Under the pieces are notes generated by a model. It made no database searches, had not been told where the DNA came from, and was given only the letters and a program-made list of their open reading frames with translations. The translations under genes and the position numbers were made by a program. From Winogradskyella luteola (lineage in GTDB: Bacteria; Bacteroidota; Bacteroidia; Flavobacteriales; Flavobacteriaceae): a DNA stretch of 64,000 nucleotides. The stretch's first letter is position 1. Each line of letters starts with the position of its first letter. This document shows, in pieces, positions 44,180 to 52,183 of this stretch. Where the stretch lies: NCBI RefSeq assembly GCF_019203985.1, contig NZ_JAGSPD010000001.1, forward strand, positions 124,001-188,000, in the 5' to 3' direction.

Positions 44180-44722
44180 TTGAATCCATTAAAAGTTGTC
44201 ATTGCTGGTGGTCCCGGAACAGGAAAAACATCGATTATAAACCACTTGAAAGTCCGTGGTTTTTTTTGCTATGATGAAGTTTCTAGAGAAGTGACACTTC
44301 AAGCCAGAAAAGAAGGAATCGATCAGCTTTTTATAACTGAACCGCTTTTATTTAGTAGAAAGCTTTTAGAAGGAAGAATACGACAATTCTTGAATGCTGA
44401 AAAAGAGAATGAAAATGTAGTTTTTCTAGATAGAGGTTTACCAGATGTTATTGCATATATGGATTATGTTGGTGATGATTACCCCAAACATTTTATTGAG
44501 GCGTGTGAAAATCATAAATACGATCTTATCTTTGTTTTGGCACCTTGGCAAGAGATTTTCACCAGTGATAGTGAACGCTATGAAAATTTTGAACAGGCTA
44601 TAGAAATTCACCATCATCTTTTAAAAACCTATATGCGTTTTGATTATCAACTCATTGATGTTCCATTTGGAACCATAGAAGCACGAACTGATTTTGTTTT
44701 GGATTACTTAAATTTAGGGTAA
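44180..44722 (+). CDS. P-loop ATPase (AAA_28/NadR-like)
   Basis: A 180-residue protein with the Walker A motif AGGPGTGKTSI (residues 9-19) and VVFLDRGLPDVIAYMDY near residue 80, the pattern of small AAA_28/NadR-kinase-like proteins. It could be a nucleoside or nicotinamide riboside kinase-like enzyme, but the substrate is not clear. The start appears to be TTG 44180. Its stop overlaps the recQ start by one base. Confidence 0.82.
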   Translation: MNPLKVVIAGGPGTGKTSIINHLKVRGFFCYDEVSREVTLQARKEGIDQLFITEPLLFSRKLLEGRIRQFLNAEKENENVVFLDRGLPDVIAYMDYVGDDYPKHFIEACENHKYDLIFVLAPWQEIFTSDSERYENFEQAIEIHHHLLKTYMRFDYQLIDVPFGTIEARTDFVLDYLNLG

Positions 44723-46617
44723 TGCATCCAATAGAAGTTTTAGAACGTTACTGGCATTATACTTCGTTTAGACCTTTACAAGAAGACATTATCGCTTCAG
44801 TTTTAGACAATGAGGACACTTTTGCGTTATTGCCAACAGGAGGTGGTAAATCGATATGTTTTCAAATTCCTGCATTGATAAAGGATGGGATTTGTATTGT
44901 AGTCTCGCCTCTAATCGCTTTAATGAAAGACCAAGTGAATACATTAAAACAAAAAGGTATTAAAGCCATAGCTTTAACATCTGGCATATCTTATAAAGAT
45001 TTAGACACCCAATTAGATAACTGTATTTATGGCAACTATAAATTTCTATATCTATCACCAGAACGTTTACAACAACCAATAGTACAAGAGCGGATTCAGC
45101 AAATGAAAGTGAATCTTATAGCTGTAGACGAAGCACATTGCATCAGTCAATGGGGAAATGATTTTAGGCCAGCATATAAAAACATTTCCATTTTAAGACA
45201 AATCCACCCTCATGTTAATTGTATAGCGCTCACGGCAACAGCGAAGCACCATGTAATCAATGATATTACAGAAAATCTCGATTTTGTTAACCCCAAGGTT
45301 TATAAAACATCCTTTTCTAGATCAAATATTGCTTATCATGTGATCCATACGGATGATAAACTGTTTCAGTTAGAGCATATACTGAAAATGCATAAAGGAT
45401 CATCCATAATTTATGTAAGAAATCGAAGAGCGACAACAGATATTCATAATTATTTAGAGTCCAAAGGGTTTTCTTCCACTTATTATCATGGAGGTATTAC
45501 CAATAAAGAAAAACAGGAGCGTCTACAACAATGGCTTAATAGCCAAAAGGAAATTATAGTGGCGACGACCGCCTTTGGAATGGGAATTGATAAAGCCAAC
45601 GTAAAAACCGTAATTCATTTCAATTTACCAGAGAGTTTAGAAAGTTACTATCAAGAAGCTGGTCGTGCTGGTCGCGATGGAAAATTGGCGCACGCCATTA
45701 TATTAAAACAACATATTGATGAAGATCATTTACGTAGTCAGTTTTTAAGTACACTGCCATCGGTTAGTTTTGTAAAAAAGGTTTACTCAAAGCTGTGCAG
45801 CTATTTTCAAGTTGCTTATGGTGAAGGTGAAAACACTACTTATCAGTTTGATTTTAAATCGTTTTGTAGCATATATAAATTAAATCCAAGTATTACATAC
45901 AATGCTTTGTTGTTGTTAGATAGAAACTCAATTATCACTTTAACGCAGCATTTCAATTTTAGAACAAAGATTCAGTTTGTAACCTCTAACGCTGCCCTAT
46001 TTCAATATTTGGAAAATCATTTAGAGTTGAATACTGTAGTAAAGGTATTGTTGAGAACCTATGGTGGTATTTTTGATTATGACACTAAAGTGAATCTCAA
46101 CTTAGTGATTCAAAAAGCAAATCTTTCGGAAAAGCAAGTCATTGCTCAGTTACAAAAACTGGAAAATGATAATGTAATAAGCCTAAATATAGCAAATACC
46201 GATTCAGAAATTACATTTTTAAAACCTCGAGAAGATGATATTACTATAAACCCGATTGCAAAAGTTATTGAGCAACAGCATAAGTTAAAACACCAGCAGG
46301 TTGAAGCTGTCCTTAATTATATCAATAATAATTCTGTTTGTAAGAATCAGCAACTCCTTGCCTATTTCGGTGAAAAAACAAAAGCAATTTGCGGACAATG
46401 CTCAGTATGTTTAGAGAAAACTTCTAATACCAATAGTACTTCAAAAGATGATATTTTTAATGAAATACTAAAAGCTTTAAGTTCAGAAGATTTATCTTCG
46501 CGGCAATTATTAAATAGACTTCGTTACAGTGAAAAAGCACTTTTACAAAGCCTTTCCGAACTGATTGAAATCAATAAAATAAAGCTAACCCAAGCCAATA
46601 CCTATACACTTATATGA
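44722..46617 (+). CDS. recQ: RecQ-family ATP-dependent DNA helicase
   Basis: A 631-residue 3'-5' DNA helicase. Walker A TGGGKS (residues 39-44), motif II DEAH (136-139) with ISQWGNDFRP behind it, and motif VI QEAGRAGRDGK near 310. A zinc-binding region with C-G-Q-C-S-V-C is near residue 555, while the first zinc ligand region is divergent. A C-terminal part (after ~570) may be a shortened HRDC. It unwinds recombination and replication intermediates. The next gene, fmt, overlaps by four bases. Confidence 0.93.
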   Translation: MHPIEVLERYWHYTSFRPLQEDIIASVLDNEDTFALLPTGGGKSICFQIPALIKDGICIVVSPLIALMKDQVNTLKQKGIKAIALTSGISYKDLDTQLDNCIYGNYKFLYLSPERLQQPIVQERIQQMKVNLIAVDEAHCISQWGNDFRPAYKNISILRQIHPHVNCIALTATAKHHVINDITENLDFVNPKVYKTSFSRSNIAYHVIHTDDKLFQLEHILKMHKGSSIIYVRNRRATTDIHNYLESKGFSSTYYHGGITNKEKQERLQQWLNSQKEIIVATTAFGMGIDKANVKTVIHFNLPESLESYYQEAGRAGRDGKLAHAIILKQHIDEDHLRSQFLSTLPSVSFVKKVYSKLCSYFQVAYGEGENTTYQFDFKSFCSIYKLNPSITYNALLLLDRNSIITLTQHFNFRTKIQFVTSNAALFQYLENHLELNTVVKVLLRTYGGIFDYDTKVNLNLVIQKANLSEKQVIAQLQKLENDNVISLNIANTDSEITFLKPREDDITINPIAKVIEQQHKLKHQQVEAVLNYINNNSVCKNQQLLAYFGEKTKAICGQCSVCLEKTSNTNSTSKDDIFNEILKALSSEDLSSRQLLNRLRYSEKALLQSLSELIEINKIKLTQANTYTLI

Positions 46618-47573
46618 CAAAAAAACGCGACTTACGAATTGTTTTTATGGGCACGCCAGATTTTGCTGTAGCGGCCTTAAAAGCGCTTTTAGACAATGGA
46701 TACAATGTTGTCGGAGTCATCACGGCTCCGGATCGTAAGGCTGGTCGTGGGCAAAAATTAAGAGCTTCTGCCGTTAAGGAGTTTGCCTTGGAGCATAACC
46801 TACACATTATGCAGCCCAAAAATTTAAAAGCCGAATCCTTTATAGAAGACTTAAAATCACTTAACGCAAATTTACAAATTATTGTGGCCTTTAGAATGTT
46901 ACCAAAAGTTGTTTGGCAGATGCCAGAATATGGTACATTTAACCTTCACGCATCATTATTACCACAATACAGAGGTGCAGCACCAATTCATTGGGCGATT
47001 ATTAATGGTGAAACTAAAACAGGTGTGACTACATTTTTTATAGATGAAAAAATTGATACTGGTGCTATTGTTTTGAAAGATGAAACCGAAATCACTGGTG
47101 ACATGACTGTTGGTGAACTCCATGATAAATTAATGGCCATTGGAAGTAACCTGGTAATTAAAACCGTTCAACTAATTGAAACGGATGAAGTAACAACCAC
47201 TATTCAACCAAAATCTAAAGATTTAAAAACCGCATACAAACTCAATCGCGACAATTGTAAAATTGATTGGTCACAAAGTTTAGATACTATTTATAATAAG
47301 ATCCGTGGTTTGAATCCCTTTCCGACTGCATGGTGCTACTTAGATAACGATGAAGACGAACAACTCGCTATTAAATTATATGATGTAAAAAAAGAAATTG
47401 CCAGTCATGAATATGCTGCAGGATTAATTTTTACTACCAAAGATGAATTAAAAGTTTCTTGCGCAGGAGGTTATATAAAAGTAAAAGAAATGCAGTTACC
47501 AGGAAAGCGAAAAATGGATATTAAACCACTACTAAATGGTTTTGAATTTTCAGAATCTGCAAAACTTCTGTAA
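46614..47573 (+). CDS. fmt: Methionyl-tRNA formyltransferase
   Basis: A 319-residue enzyme that formylates Met-tRNA(fMet) with 10-formyltetrahydrofolate for translation initiation. Visible: VFMGTPDFAVAAL at the N terminus, catalytic N110 and H112 in FNLHASLLPQYRGAAPIHW, and D148 in IDTG; the C-terminal OB-like domain contains DWSQSLDTIYNKIRGLNPFPTAW. It overlaps recQ by four bases, suggesting coupled translation. Confidence 0.96.
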   Translation: MTKKRDLRIVFMGTPDFAVAALKALLDNGYNVVGVITAPDRKAGRGQKLRASAVKEFALEHNLHIMQPKNLKAESFIEDLKSLNANLQIIVAFRMLPKVVWQMPEYGTFNLHASLLPQYRGAAPIHWAIINGETKTGVTTFFIDEKIDTGAIVLKDETEITGDMTVGELHDKLMAIGSNLVIKTVQLIETDEVTTTIQPKSKDLKTAYKLNRDNCKIDWSQSLDTIYNKIRGLNPFPTAWCYLDNDEDEQLAIKLYDVKKEIASHEYAAGLIFTTKDELKVSCAGGYIKVKEMQLPGKRKMDIKPLLNGFEFSESAKLL

Positions 47574-47676
47574 AGCCCTATTACCATTGGTATCATAAAA
47601 AATCCGATAAAACGCATTCCTTTATTAACAAATGCTGTAACTTATTAACAAAATCGCTTATTTCCCTTGCTATTAC

Positions 47677-47706
47677 TTGCGTAGCTTAATATTCCTAATA
47701 ATTTTG
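47677..47706 (+). promoter_or_regulatory. Bacteroidota-type promoter of the HU gene
   Basis: TTG (47677-47679), 19-base spacer, TAATTTTG (47699-47706), exactly the -33/-7 arrangement of the Bacteroidota primary sigma factor. The HU start codon is 62 bases further, leaving an untranslated leader of roughly 50 bases. Confidence 0.6.
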
Positions 47707-47767
47707 TGTATGGATTTTTATATTCTTTATTAAAAACCAAATTTTTAACAATTTAAATTTAAAATTT

Positions 47768-48040
47768 ATGAACAAAACAGATTTAATCAATGGTATGGCA
47801 GAGAATGCTGGAATTACAAAGGCGGCTGCAAAAAAAGCATTAGATTCTATGTTAATTGACATCGAGGGAGCTTTACAAAAGGGAAACAGAGTTTCTTTAG
47901 TAGGTTTTGGTTCTTGGTCAGTTTCTAGAAGAGCTGCAAGAGACGGAAGAAACCCACAAACTGGTAAGACTATCAAGATTAAAGCTAAAAATGTAGTGAA
48001 ATTTAAGGCAGGTTCTGACTTAAGTAACGCTGTAAACTAA
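47768..48040 (+). CDS. HU-family DNA-binding protein
   Basis: A 90-residue histone-like protein: MNKTDLINGMAENAGITKAAAKKALDSML dimerisation helices and the DNA-binding arm VGFGSWSVSRRAARDGRNPQTGKTI with the conserved proline (RNPQTG). HU bends and compacts the nucleoid in the cytosol. It has its own promoter at 47677 and a strong terminator at 48065, so it is monocistronic. Confidence 0.96.
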   Translation: MNKTDLINGMAENAGITKAAAKKALDSMLIDIEGALQKGNRVSLVGFGSWSVSRRAARDGRNPQTGKTIKIKAKNVVKFKAGSDLSNAVN

Positions 48041-48064
48041 GACATTTTTTTCTTAAAAATACAG

Positions 48065-48091
48065 AGCCTGCTCAATGAGCAGGCTTTTTTT
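48065..48091 (+). terminator. Intrinsic terminator of the HU gene
   Basis: AGCCTGCTC (48065-48073) and GAGCAGGCT (48077-48085) form a perfect 9-base stem with a three-base loop and are followed by a seven-base T run. Confidence 0.88.
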
Positions 48092-48169
48092 GCTTTAATT
48101 TTAAGGTGTTTAAGTTGTTTAATTAACAAAAATAGCCTAGATTTAGTTGTCATAAAGTAAACGGCAAAG

Positions 48170-48724
48170 ATGACCAAACCCGAAAAAGGCAATTTATTAA
48201 TTGCAGAACCATCCATTATCGGAGACATCTCATTTAATCGTGCAGTGATTCTTCTGGCAGATCACAATGCATTGGGATCGGTAGGGTTTATACTAAACAA
48301 GCCTTTGGAATACAACCTTAAAGACTTGATTGAAGGTACCGAATCTGAATTCACAGTTTATAATGGCGGGCCGGTAGAACAAGACAACCTTTACTTTATA
48401 CACAAATCGCCCGAATTAATCCCAAACAGTATTGAAATATCTAATGGTATTTTTTGGGGAGGTGATTTTAATGTGGTATTAAATCTCATAAATGAAAATA
48501 AGATTACAAAAGATGATATCCGATTCTTTTTAGGCTATTCTGGTTGGGCAGAACAGCAGTTAGATGATGAACTGGAATCCAATGCTTGGCTAGTTTCAAA
48601 AAATGTTTATGACAATAACATCATCGCGAAATCGTGCAATTCTTTTTGGCGAGAAAAAATGCTGGAACTTGGTGGTGATTACAGTATATGGTCCAATGCA
48701 CCTGAAAACCCGAGTTATAATTAA
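48170..48724 (+). CDS. YqgE/AlgH family protein
   Basis: A 184-residue protein of the UPF0301/AlgH family: GNLLIAEPSIIGDISFNRAVILLADHNALGSVGFILNKP near residues 6-44, VYNGGPVEQDNLYFIH near 73 and FLGYSGWAEQQLDDEL near 120. The family has a known structure but no settled biochemical role; in some bacteria it influences transcription. Its stop overlaps that of the convergent aminotransferase gene by four bases. Confidence 0.93.
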   Translation: MTKPEKGNLLIAEPSIIGDISFNRAVILLADHNALGSVGFILNKPLEYNLKDLIEGTESEFTVYNGGPVEQDNLYFIHKSPELIPNSIEISNGIFWGGDFNVVLNLINENKITKDDIRFFLGYSGWAEQQLDDELESNAWLVSKNVYDNNIIAKSCNSFWREKMLELGGDYSIWSNAPENPSYN

Positions 48725-49575
48725 GAGGTTAACCTCAGCTTTGCATTCAATTTAGTCACAACTTTTTGGGCAAACTCATTCCCATAGCTTTTTTTACGAT
48801 ACCGGGTAATTGGAACAATACCTTTAATAACATTGGTAACAAACAACTCATCTGCCTTTTGAAGTTCAAATGGGCTAATCGATGCTTCTTCCACAAATAA
48901 ATTAACGTCTTTAGATAATATTTCTAAAACTTGTTTTCGCATTACACCTTTTAAACACCCATCTTCTAAAGGTGGTGTTTTAATCTTATCGCCTTTTACT
49001 AAAAATAGATTTCCGTTTAGAGCTTCTATAACACTTTTATTTGTATTAAGAATTAGACAGTTATCAAAGTCGTTTTCTTTGGCATAAATACTGCCAATAA
49101 CCTGTATTGCTTTATTGTTGGACTTTACACCAGAAAGCAATCCTGGTGCCATAAAATAGTCTTTATATAAATCTACTATATATGTTGTATCGGCGGCGAT
49201 TGTGTAAAATGGATTATCATGAAATTCGGTAACAATATTAAAATTAATCTCTGCATCTTCACTTGGTAAATATTTCCCACCTTCACCTCTATCGATATTC
49301 AATCGTACTCTAGCTGAACTATCAATTAAATTATTAGCTTCTACGGTTTTAAGAATTTCGGCTTCAAGAAATTCCATAGTAAAATTCATAGGAATATCCA
49401 TACGCAATATGCGCATAGACGCCATGAGCCTAAAGTAATGGTCTTCCCAAAAAAAGATTTTACCATTGACTACTTTTAAGGTTTCAAAAAGTGCATCTCC
49501 GTACTTATAACCCCTATTTTCTAAAGTTAATTTAGACTCTGTATTACTGACTAAGCTTCCGTTAAAGTTTACCAT
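48721..49575 (-). CDS. Class IV aminotransferase (branched-chain/ADC lyase-like)
   Basis: A 284-residue fold-type IV PLP enzyme: MVNFNGSLV start, GYKYGDALFETLKVVNGKIFFWEDHYFRL (residues 24-52), the PLP lysine expected in SGVKSNNKAIQ near residue 146, and EALNGNLFLVKGDKIKTPPLEDGCLKGVMR near 186. The family includes branched-chain and D-amino acid aminotransferases and 4-amino-4-deoxychorismate lyase; the last fits the size but cannot be fixed from sequence alone. Confidence 0.88.
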   Translation of the reverse strand: MVNFNGSLVSNTESKLTLENRGYKYGDALFETLKVVNGKIFFWEDHYFRLMASMRILRMDIPMNFTMEFLEAEILKTVEANNLIDSSARVRLNIDRGEGGKYLPSEDAEINFNIVTEFHDNPFYTIAADTTYIVDLYKDYFMAPGLLSGVKSNNKAIQVIGSIYAKENDFDNCLILNTNKSVIEALNGNLFLVKGDKIKTPPLEDGCLKGVMRKQVLEILSKDVNLFVEEASISPFELQKADELFVTNVIKGIVPITRYRKKSYGNEFAQKVVTKLNAKLRLTS

Positions 49576-49642
49576 AAAAAAATGTCCCGATTTAGGTTCA
49601 ATTAAATCGAGACAAATATATAATAGTTGAGTTAGTTACTTG

Positions 49643-50035
49643 TTACCTCGAGCCCAAAACTTGTTTAAGGCTACCAATTTGATTTTCCCAAAGCATTTTT
49701 CCTTCTTCAATTTCATCATCTTCGGCGAAATCGGTAATCATTAATGATACATCTTTTGTAATTTCATCGACCTGAATTCGAATTTCAAAATAATAAGTCG
49801 CTCCATCTTCATCGTCACTTAACCAACGAAACTTAACACGTTCGCCACTTTTCTTGGTTAATAATTTGGCTTGTTCTTCTGAGCCATCCCATATAAAAGT
49901 AAACAACTCCCCTCTCGAATTAACGTTGTCCGCAAACCACTCCGATAAACCAGAAGGTGTTGATATATATTGGTATATAAGTGAAGGAGATGCCTGTATT
50001 ACAAACTCCATTTCGTATTTTTCTTTATCGTCCAT
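49643..50035 (-). CDS. START-like (SRPBCC/AHSA1-type) domain protein
   Basis: A 130-residue protein with YEMEFVIQASPSLIYQYISTPSGLSEWFADNV at the N terminus, the AHSA1/START-like pattern, strand-rich middle and a C-terminal helix (KMLWENQIGSLKQVLG). Its ligand is unknown. It is transcribed away from the neighbouring tRNA gene. Confidence 0.85.
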   Translation of the reverse strand: MDDKEKYEMEFVIQASPSLIYQYISTPSGLSEWFADNVNSRGELFTFIWDGSEEQAKLLTKKSGERVKFRWLSDDEDGATYYFEIRIQVDEITKDVSLMITDFAEDDEIEEGKMLWENQIGSLKQVLGSR

Positions 50036-50122
50036 ATAAGCATAGTATTATAGGCTCAATATATACAATTATGGTACAATTCAAAACTTTAAACTAAAAT
50101 TATTTTTTTTGGATTGTTATGT

Positions 50123-50152
50123 TTGTTGTCGTAGAATTTGTTTTTATATTTG
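50123..50152 (+). promoter_or_regulatory. Promoter of tRNA-Met
   Basis: TTG (50123-50125), 19-base spacer, TATATTTG (50145-50152): a perfect Bacteroidota -33/-7 promoter, with the -7 box ending 13 bases before the tRNA. Confidence 0.7.
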
Positions 50153-50165
50153 CAGCCGCAATAAT

Positions 50166-50239
50166 GGCGAGGTAGCTCAGTTGGTTAGAGCGTCGGATTC
50201 ATAACCCGGAGGTCACGAGTTCAATTCTCGTTCTCGCTA
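50166..50239 (+). tRNA. tRNA-Met (anticodon CAT)
   Basis: A 74-base cloverleaf. The acceptor stem GGCGAGG pairs with TCTCGCT (two G-T wobbles), discriminator A50239. D-arm AGCTCAGTTGGTTAGAGC; anticodon loop TTCATAA gives CAT; T-arm ACGAG-TTCAATT-CTCGT. CCA is not encoded. Its 3' half is repeated exactly at 54217, marking it as the integration site of a mobile island. It is probably elongator tRNA-Met. Confidence 0.95.
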
Positions 50240-50242
50240 CTA
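50197..50242. repeat. Left att direct repeat (46 bp, tRNA-Met 3' half)
   Basis: From the anticodon stem through the tRNA end plus three bases; identical over 46 bases to 54217-54262. Because the tRNA here is intact, this copy restores the gene after integration. Confidence 0.92.
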
Positions 50243-50247
50243 CTCTC

Positions 50248-50280
50248 AAAGACCCTATTTTATTAGGGTCTTTTGTTTTT
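50248..50280 (+). terminator. Terminator after the restored tRNA-Met
   Basis: Perfect 10-base stem AAAGACCCTA / TAGGGTCTTT (50248-50257, 50264-50273), six-base loop, T-rich tail. It lies inside the island, so the element brought a terminator for the tRNA it interrupted. Confidence 0.85.
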
Positions 50281-50412
50281 ATATAGCTTTTATTAAGCTT
50301 AATAACTACAAATCGTATATGTGCAACCCGGAGGTCTAACCATTTTTTTATATACTATATATAACCAACTATATACTTAATGAACCCAAGTTATATACCT
50401 AACAAACCCAAA

Positions 50413-50973
50413 CTATTTTATGGCCCTTATAATTGCAGCTTCATAGGCTGTTTTTCTTTTTCTCATGGTCTCTTCTCCTATCCTAATCTTTTCTTTTAAT
50501 CTTTCATAAAATTCCTTTCTGTCCTTTGGCAAATCTTTATATGATATCTTTGGTTTACCAGACATTGATATTATTGTGCTAAGTATTTTATTTCTTATTA
50601 GTTCGCTCAAAATTTTATTATTTTGTCTTTGTATTTTTCTAGTTAGTCTTGGATTTACAACACCAAATCTCTTCATTTTTCTGAGCATAAAATAGGCTGT
50701 TTTTTGTGTAACCTTTATGTGCTTTGATAGCTTAACAGAATTATTACCCTCTTCTGACTCAGTAACATATTCAATAGCTTTAAACCATTTTACTAATGGA
50801 ACTTTGCTGTTTTCAAAAATCGTATTCTTTCTAATAGAGAATATTTTACGGCATTTAGCACACTTTATAGTGACTTTGAAATAGTAAAATTTGCGTCTTT
50901 CATGACATAATGGACAAGTTTTAACTTTTTCCCATTTATGCTTTATTATATAATCTATACACTTATTATCCAT
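50413..50973 (-). CDS. IS1595-type zinc-ribbon/HTH protein without transposase core
   Basis: A 186-residue protein. The N-terminal zinc ribbon has CPLC at about residues 20-23 and CAKC at 38-41. IFSIRKNTIFENSKVPLVKWFKAIEYVTESEEGNNSVKLSKHIKVTQKTAYFMLRKMKRFG is the helix-turn-helix region of IS1595 (ISXO2-like) transposases. The DDE/DDN catalytic domain that should follow is absent; instead there is a ~70-residue basic helical tail. It may be a decayed transposase or a domesticated DNA-binding regulator. It is the only minus-strand gene of the island. Confidence 0.7.
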   Translation of the reverse strand: MDNKCIDYIIKHKWEKVKTCPLCHERRKFYYFKVTIKCAKCRKIFSIRKNTIFENSKVPLVKWFKAIEYVTESEEGNNSVKLSKHIKVTQKTAYFMLRKMKRFGVVNPRLTRKIQRQNNKILSELIRNKILSTIISMSGKPKISYKDLPKDRKEFYERLKEKIRIGEETMRKRKTAYEAAIIRAIK

Positions 50974-51131
50974 AGACGTTTAAAATTGTAATCAAGTATA
51001 CTAATTTAGTTTACAATTTTTATTAACTTGAGCACAAGTGAATCCCTTACTAACAATTCCTTGTTGACCAATATTTAATATTAATAACCTATTATATACA
51101 TAATGGGGCTAAAAACATTGTTTTTATTCCC

Positions 51132-51146
51132 TTGTTGTGTACCATT
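51132..51146. repeat. 15-bp terminal repeat of inner cassette (left)
   Basis: TTGTTGTGTACCATT is the inverse complement, with one mismatch, of AACGGTACACAACAA at 53281-53295. The two copies bracket the methyltransferase and HNH genes. The 221-base gap 50974-51193 otherwise shows only AT-rich sequence. Confidence 0.6.
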
Positions 51147-51193
51147 TGTAAAAACGAGAAACTGAACAAACCAAAGAATAAGAAAGAAAATAA

Positions 51194-52183
51194 ATGCCAA
51201 ATAAAAACACTGACTTACATAAAGCTAAAAAAAGAAAAAAAGATGAATTCTATACTCAATTAGCTGACATTGAACGAGAGTTAAAACACTATAAAAAGCA
51301 TTTTAGAGGTAAGGTTGTCTATTGTAATTGCGATGACCCAAGAATTAGTAATTTCTTTCATTATTTCTCTTATAACTTCGAGAAATTAGGACTAAAAAAA
51401 CTAATAACGACTTGTTACAAAAATCAAAACAGAGACTTATTTAGTCAAAATGATTCTTAACAAGCAATAATGTTAGAATACACAGGAGACAAGAATGGAA
51501 ACAATGTTCCTGATATAGAAGAAATAGGTATAATTCAATTAAATGGAGATGGAGATTTCAGAAGTGAAGAAAGCATCGAAATTCTCAAACAAGCAGATAT
51601 TGTTGTAACAAATCCACCATTTTCCCTTTTTCGAGAATATGTCATACAATTAATTGAATATGAAAAAGACTTCTTAATTATAGGTCATCAAAATGCAATT
51701 ACTTACAAAGAAATTTTTCCTCTAATCAAAGAGAATAAAATTTGGCTTGGATATGGTTTCAAAAGGAATATGGCTCATTTTATTAATAAACATTATGAAG
51801 ATTATGCTACTGATGCTGACCATAAAGAAGGAATGATAAGAGTATCAGGTGTTCAATGGTATACCAATCTCGATATTTCCAAAAGGCACGAAAAGATGAT
51901 TTTGTATAAAAGCTACAATTCAGAGGAATATCCACAATATGAAAATTATGATGCTATTGAGGTAAGCAAAACAAAAGAAATACCAATGGATTATAAAGGA
52001 GCTATGGGAGTTCCTGTAACATTTATGAATAAATATAATCCTGAACAATTCGAAATAATTGGAATGGGAGAAGATAATGGGATAGGTCATTCTGGAGGTC
52101 TCTGGAAAGGTGGCTCAAAATCTTGTTTATATAATAGTAAAGCAGCCTATAAAAGAATATTCATCCGAAATAGAGAATTATGA
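51194..52183 (+). pseudogene. EcoRI-type adenine-specific DNA methyltransferase, split by an in-frame stop
   Basis: One open frame of 330 codons interrupted by a single TAA at 51458-51460. The first part (88 residues) has KKDEFYTQLADIERELKHY and GKVVYCNCDDPRISNFF, the AdoMet-binding part of EcoRI-family methylases. The second, possibly restarting at ATG 51470, has LEYTGDKNG and the catalytic motif IV NPPFSLFREYV near its residue 44. Both parts align with one family as a continuous protein, so a nonsense mutation, readthrough or sequencing error is likely. It would methylate adenine to protect DNA. The nuclease gene overlaps by four bases (ATGA). Confidence 0.8.
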
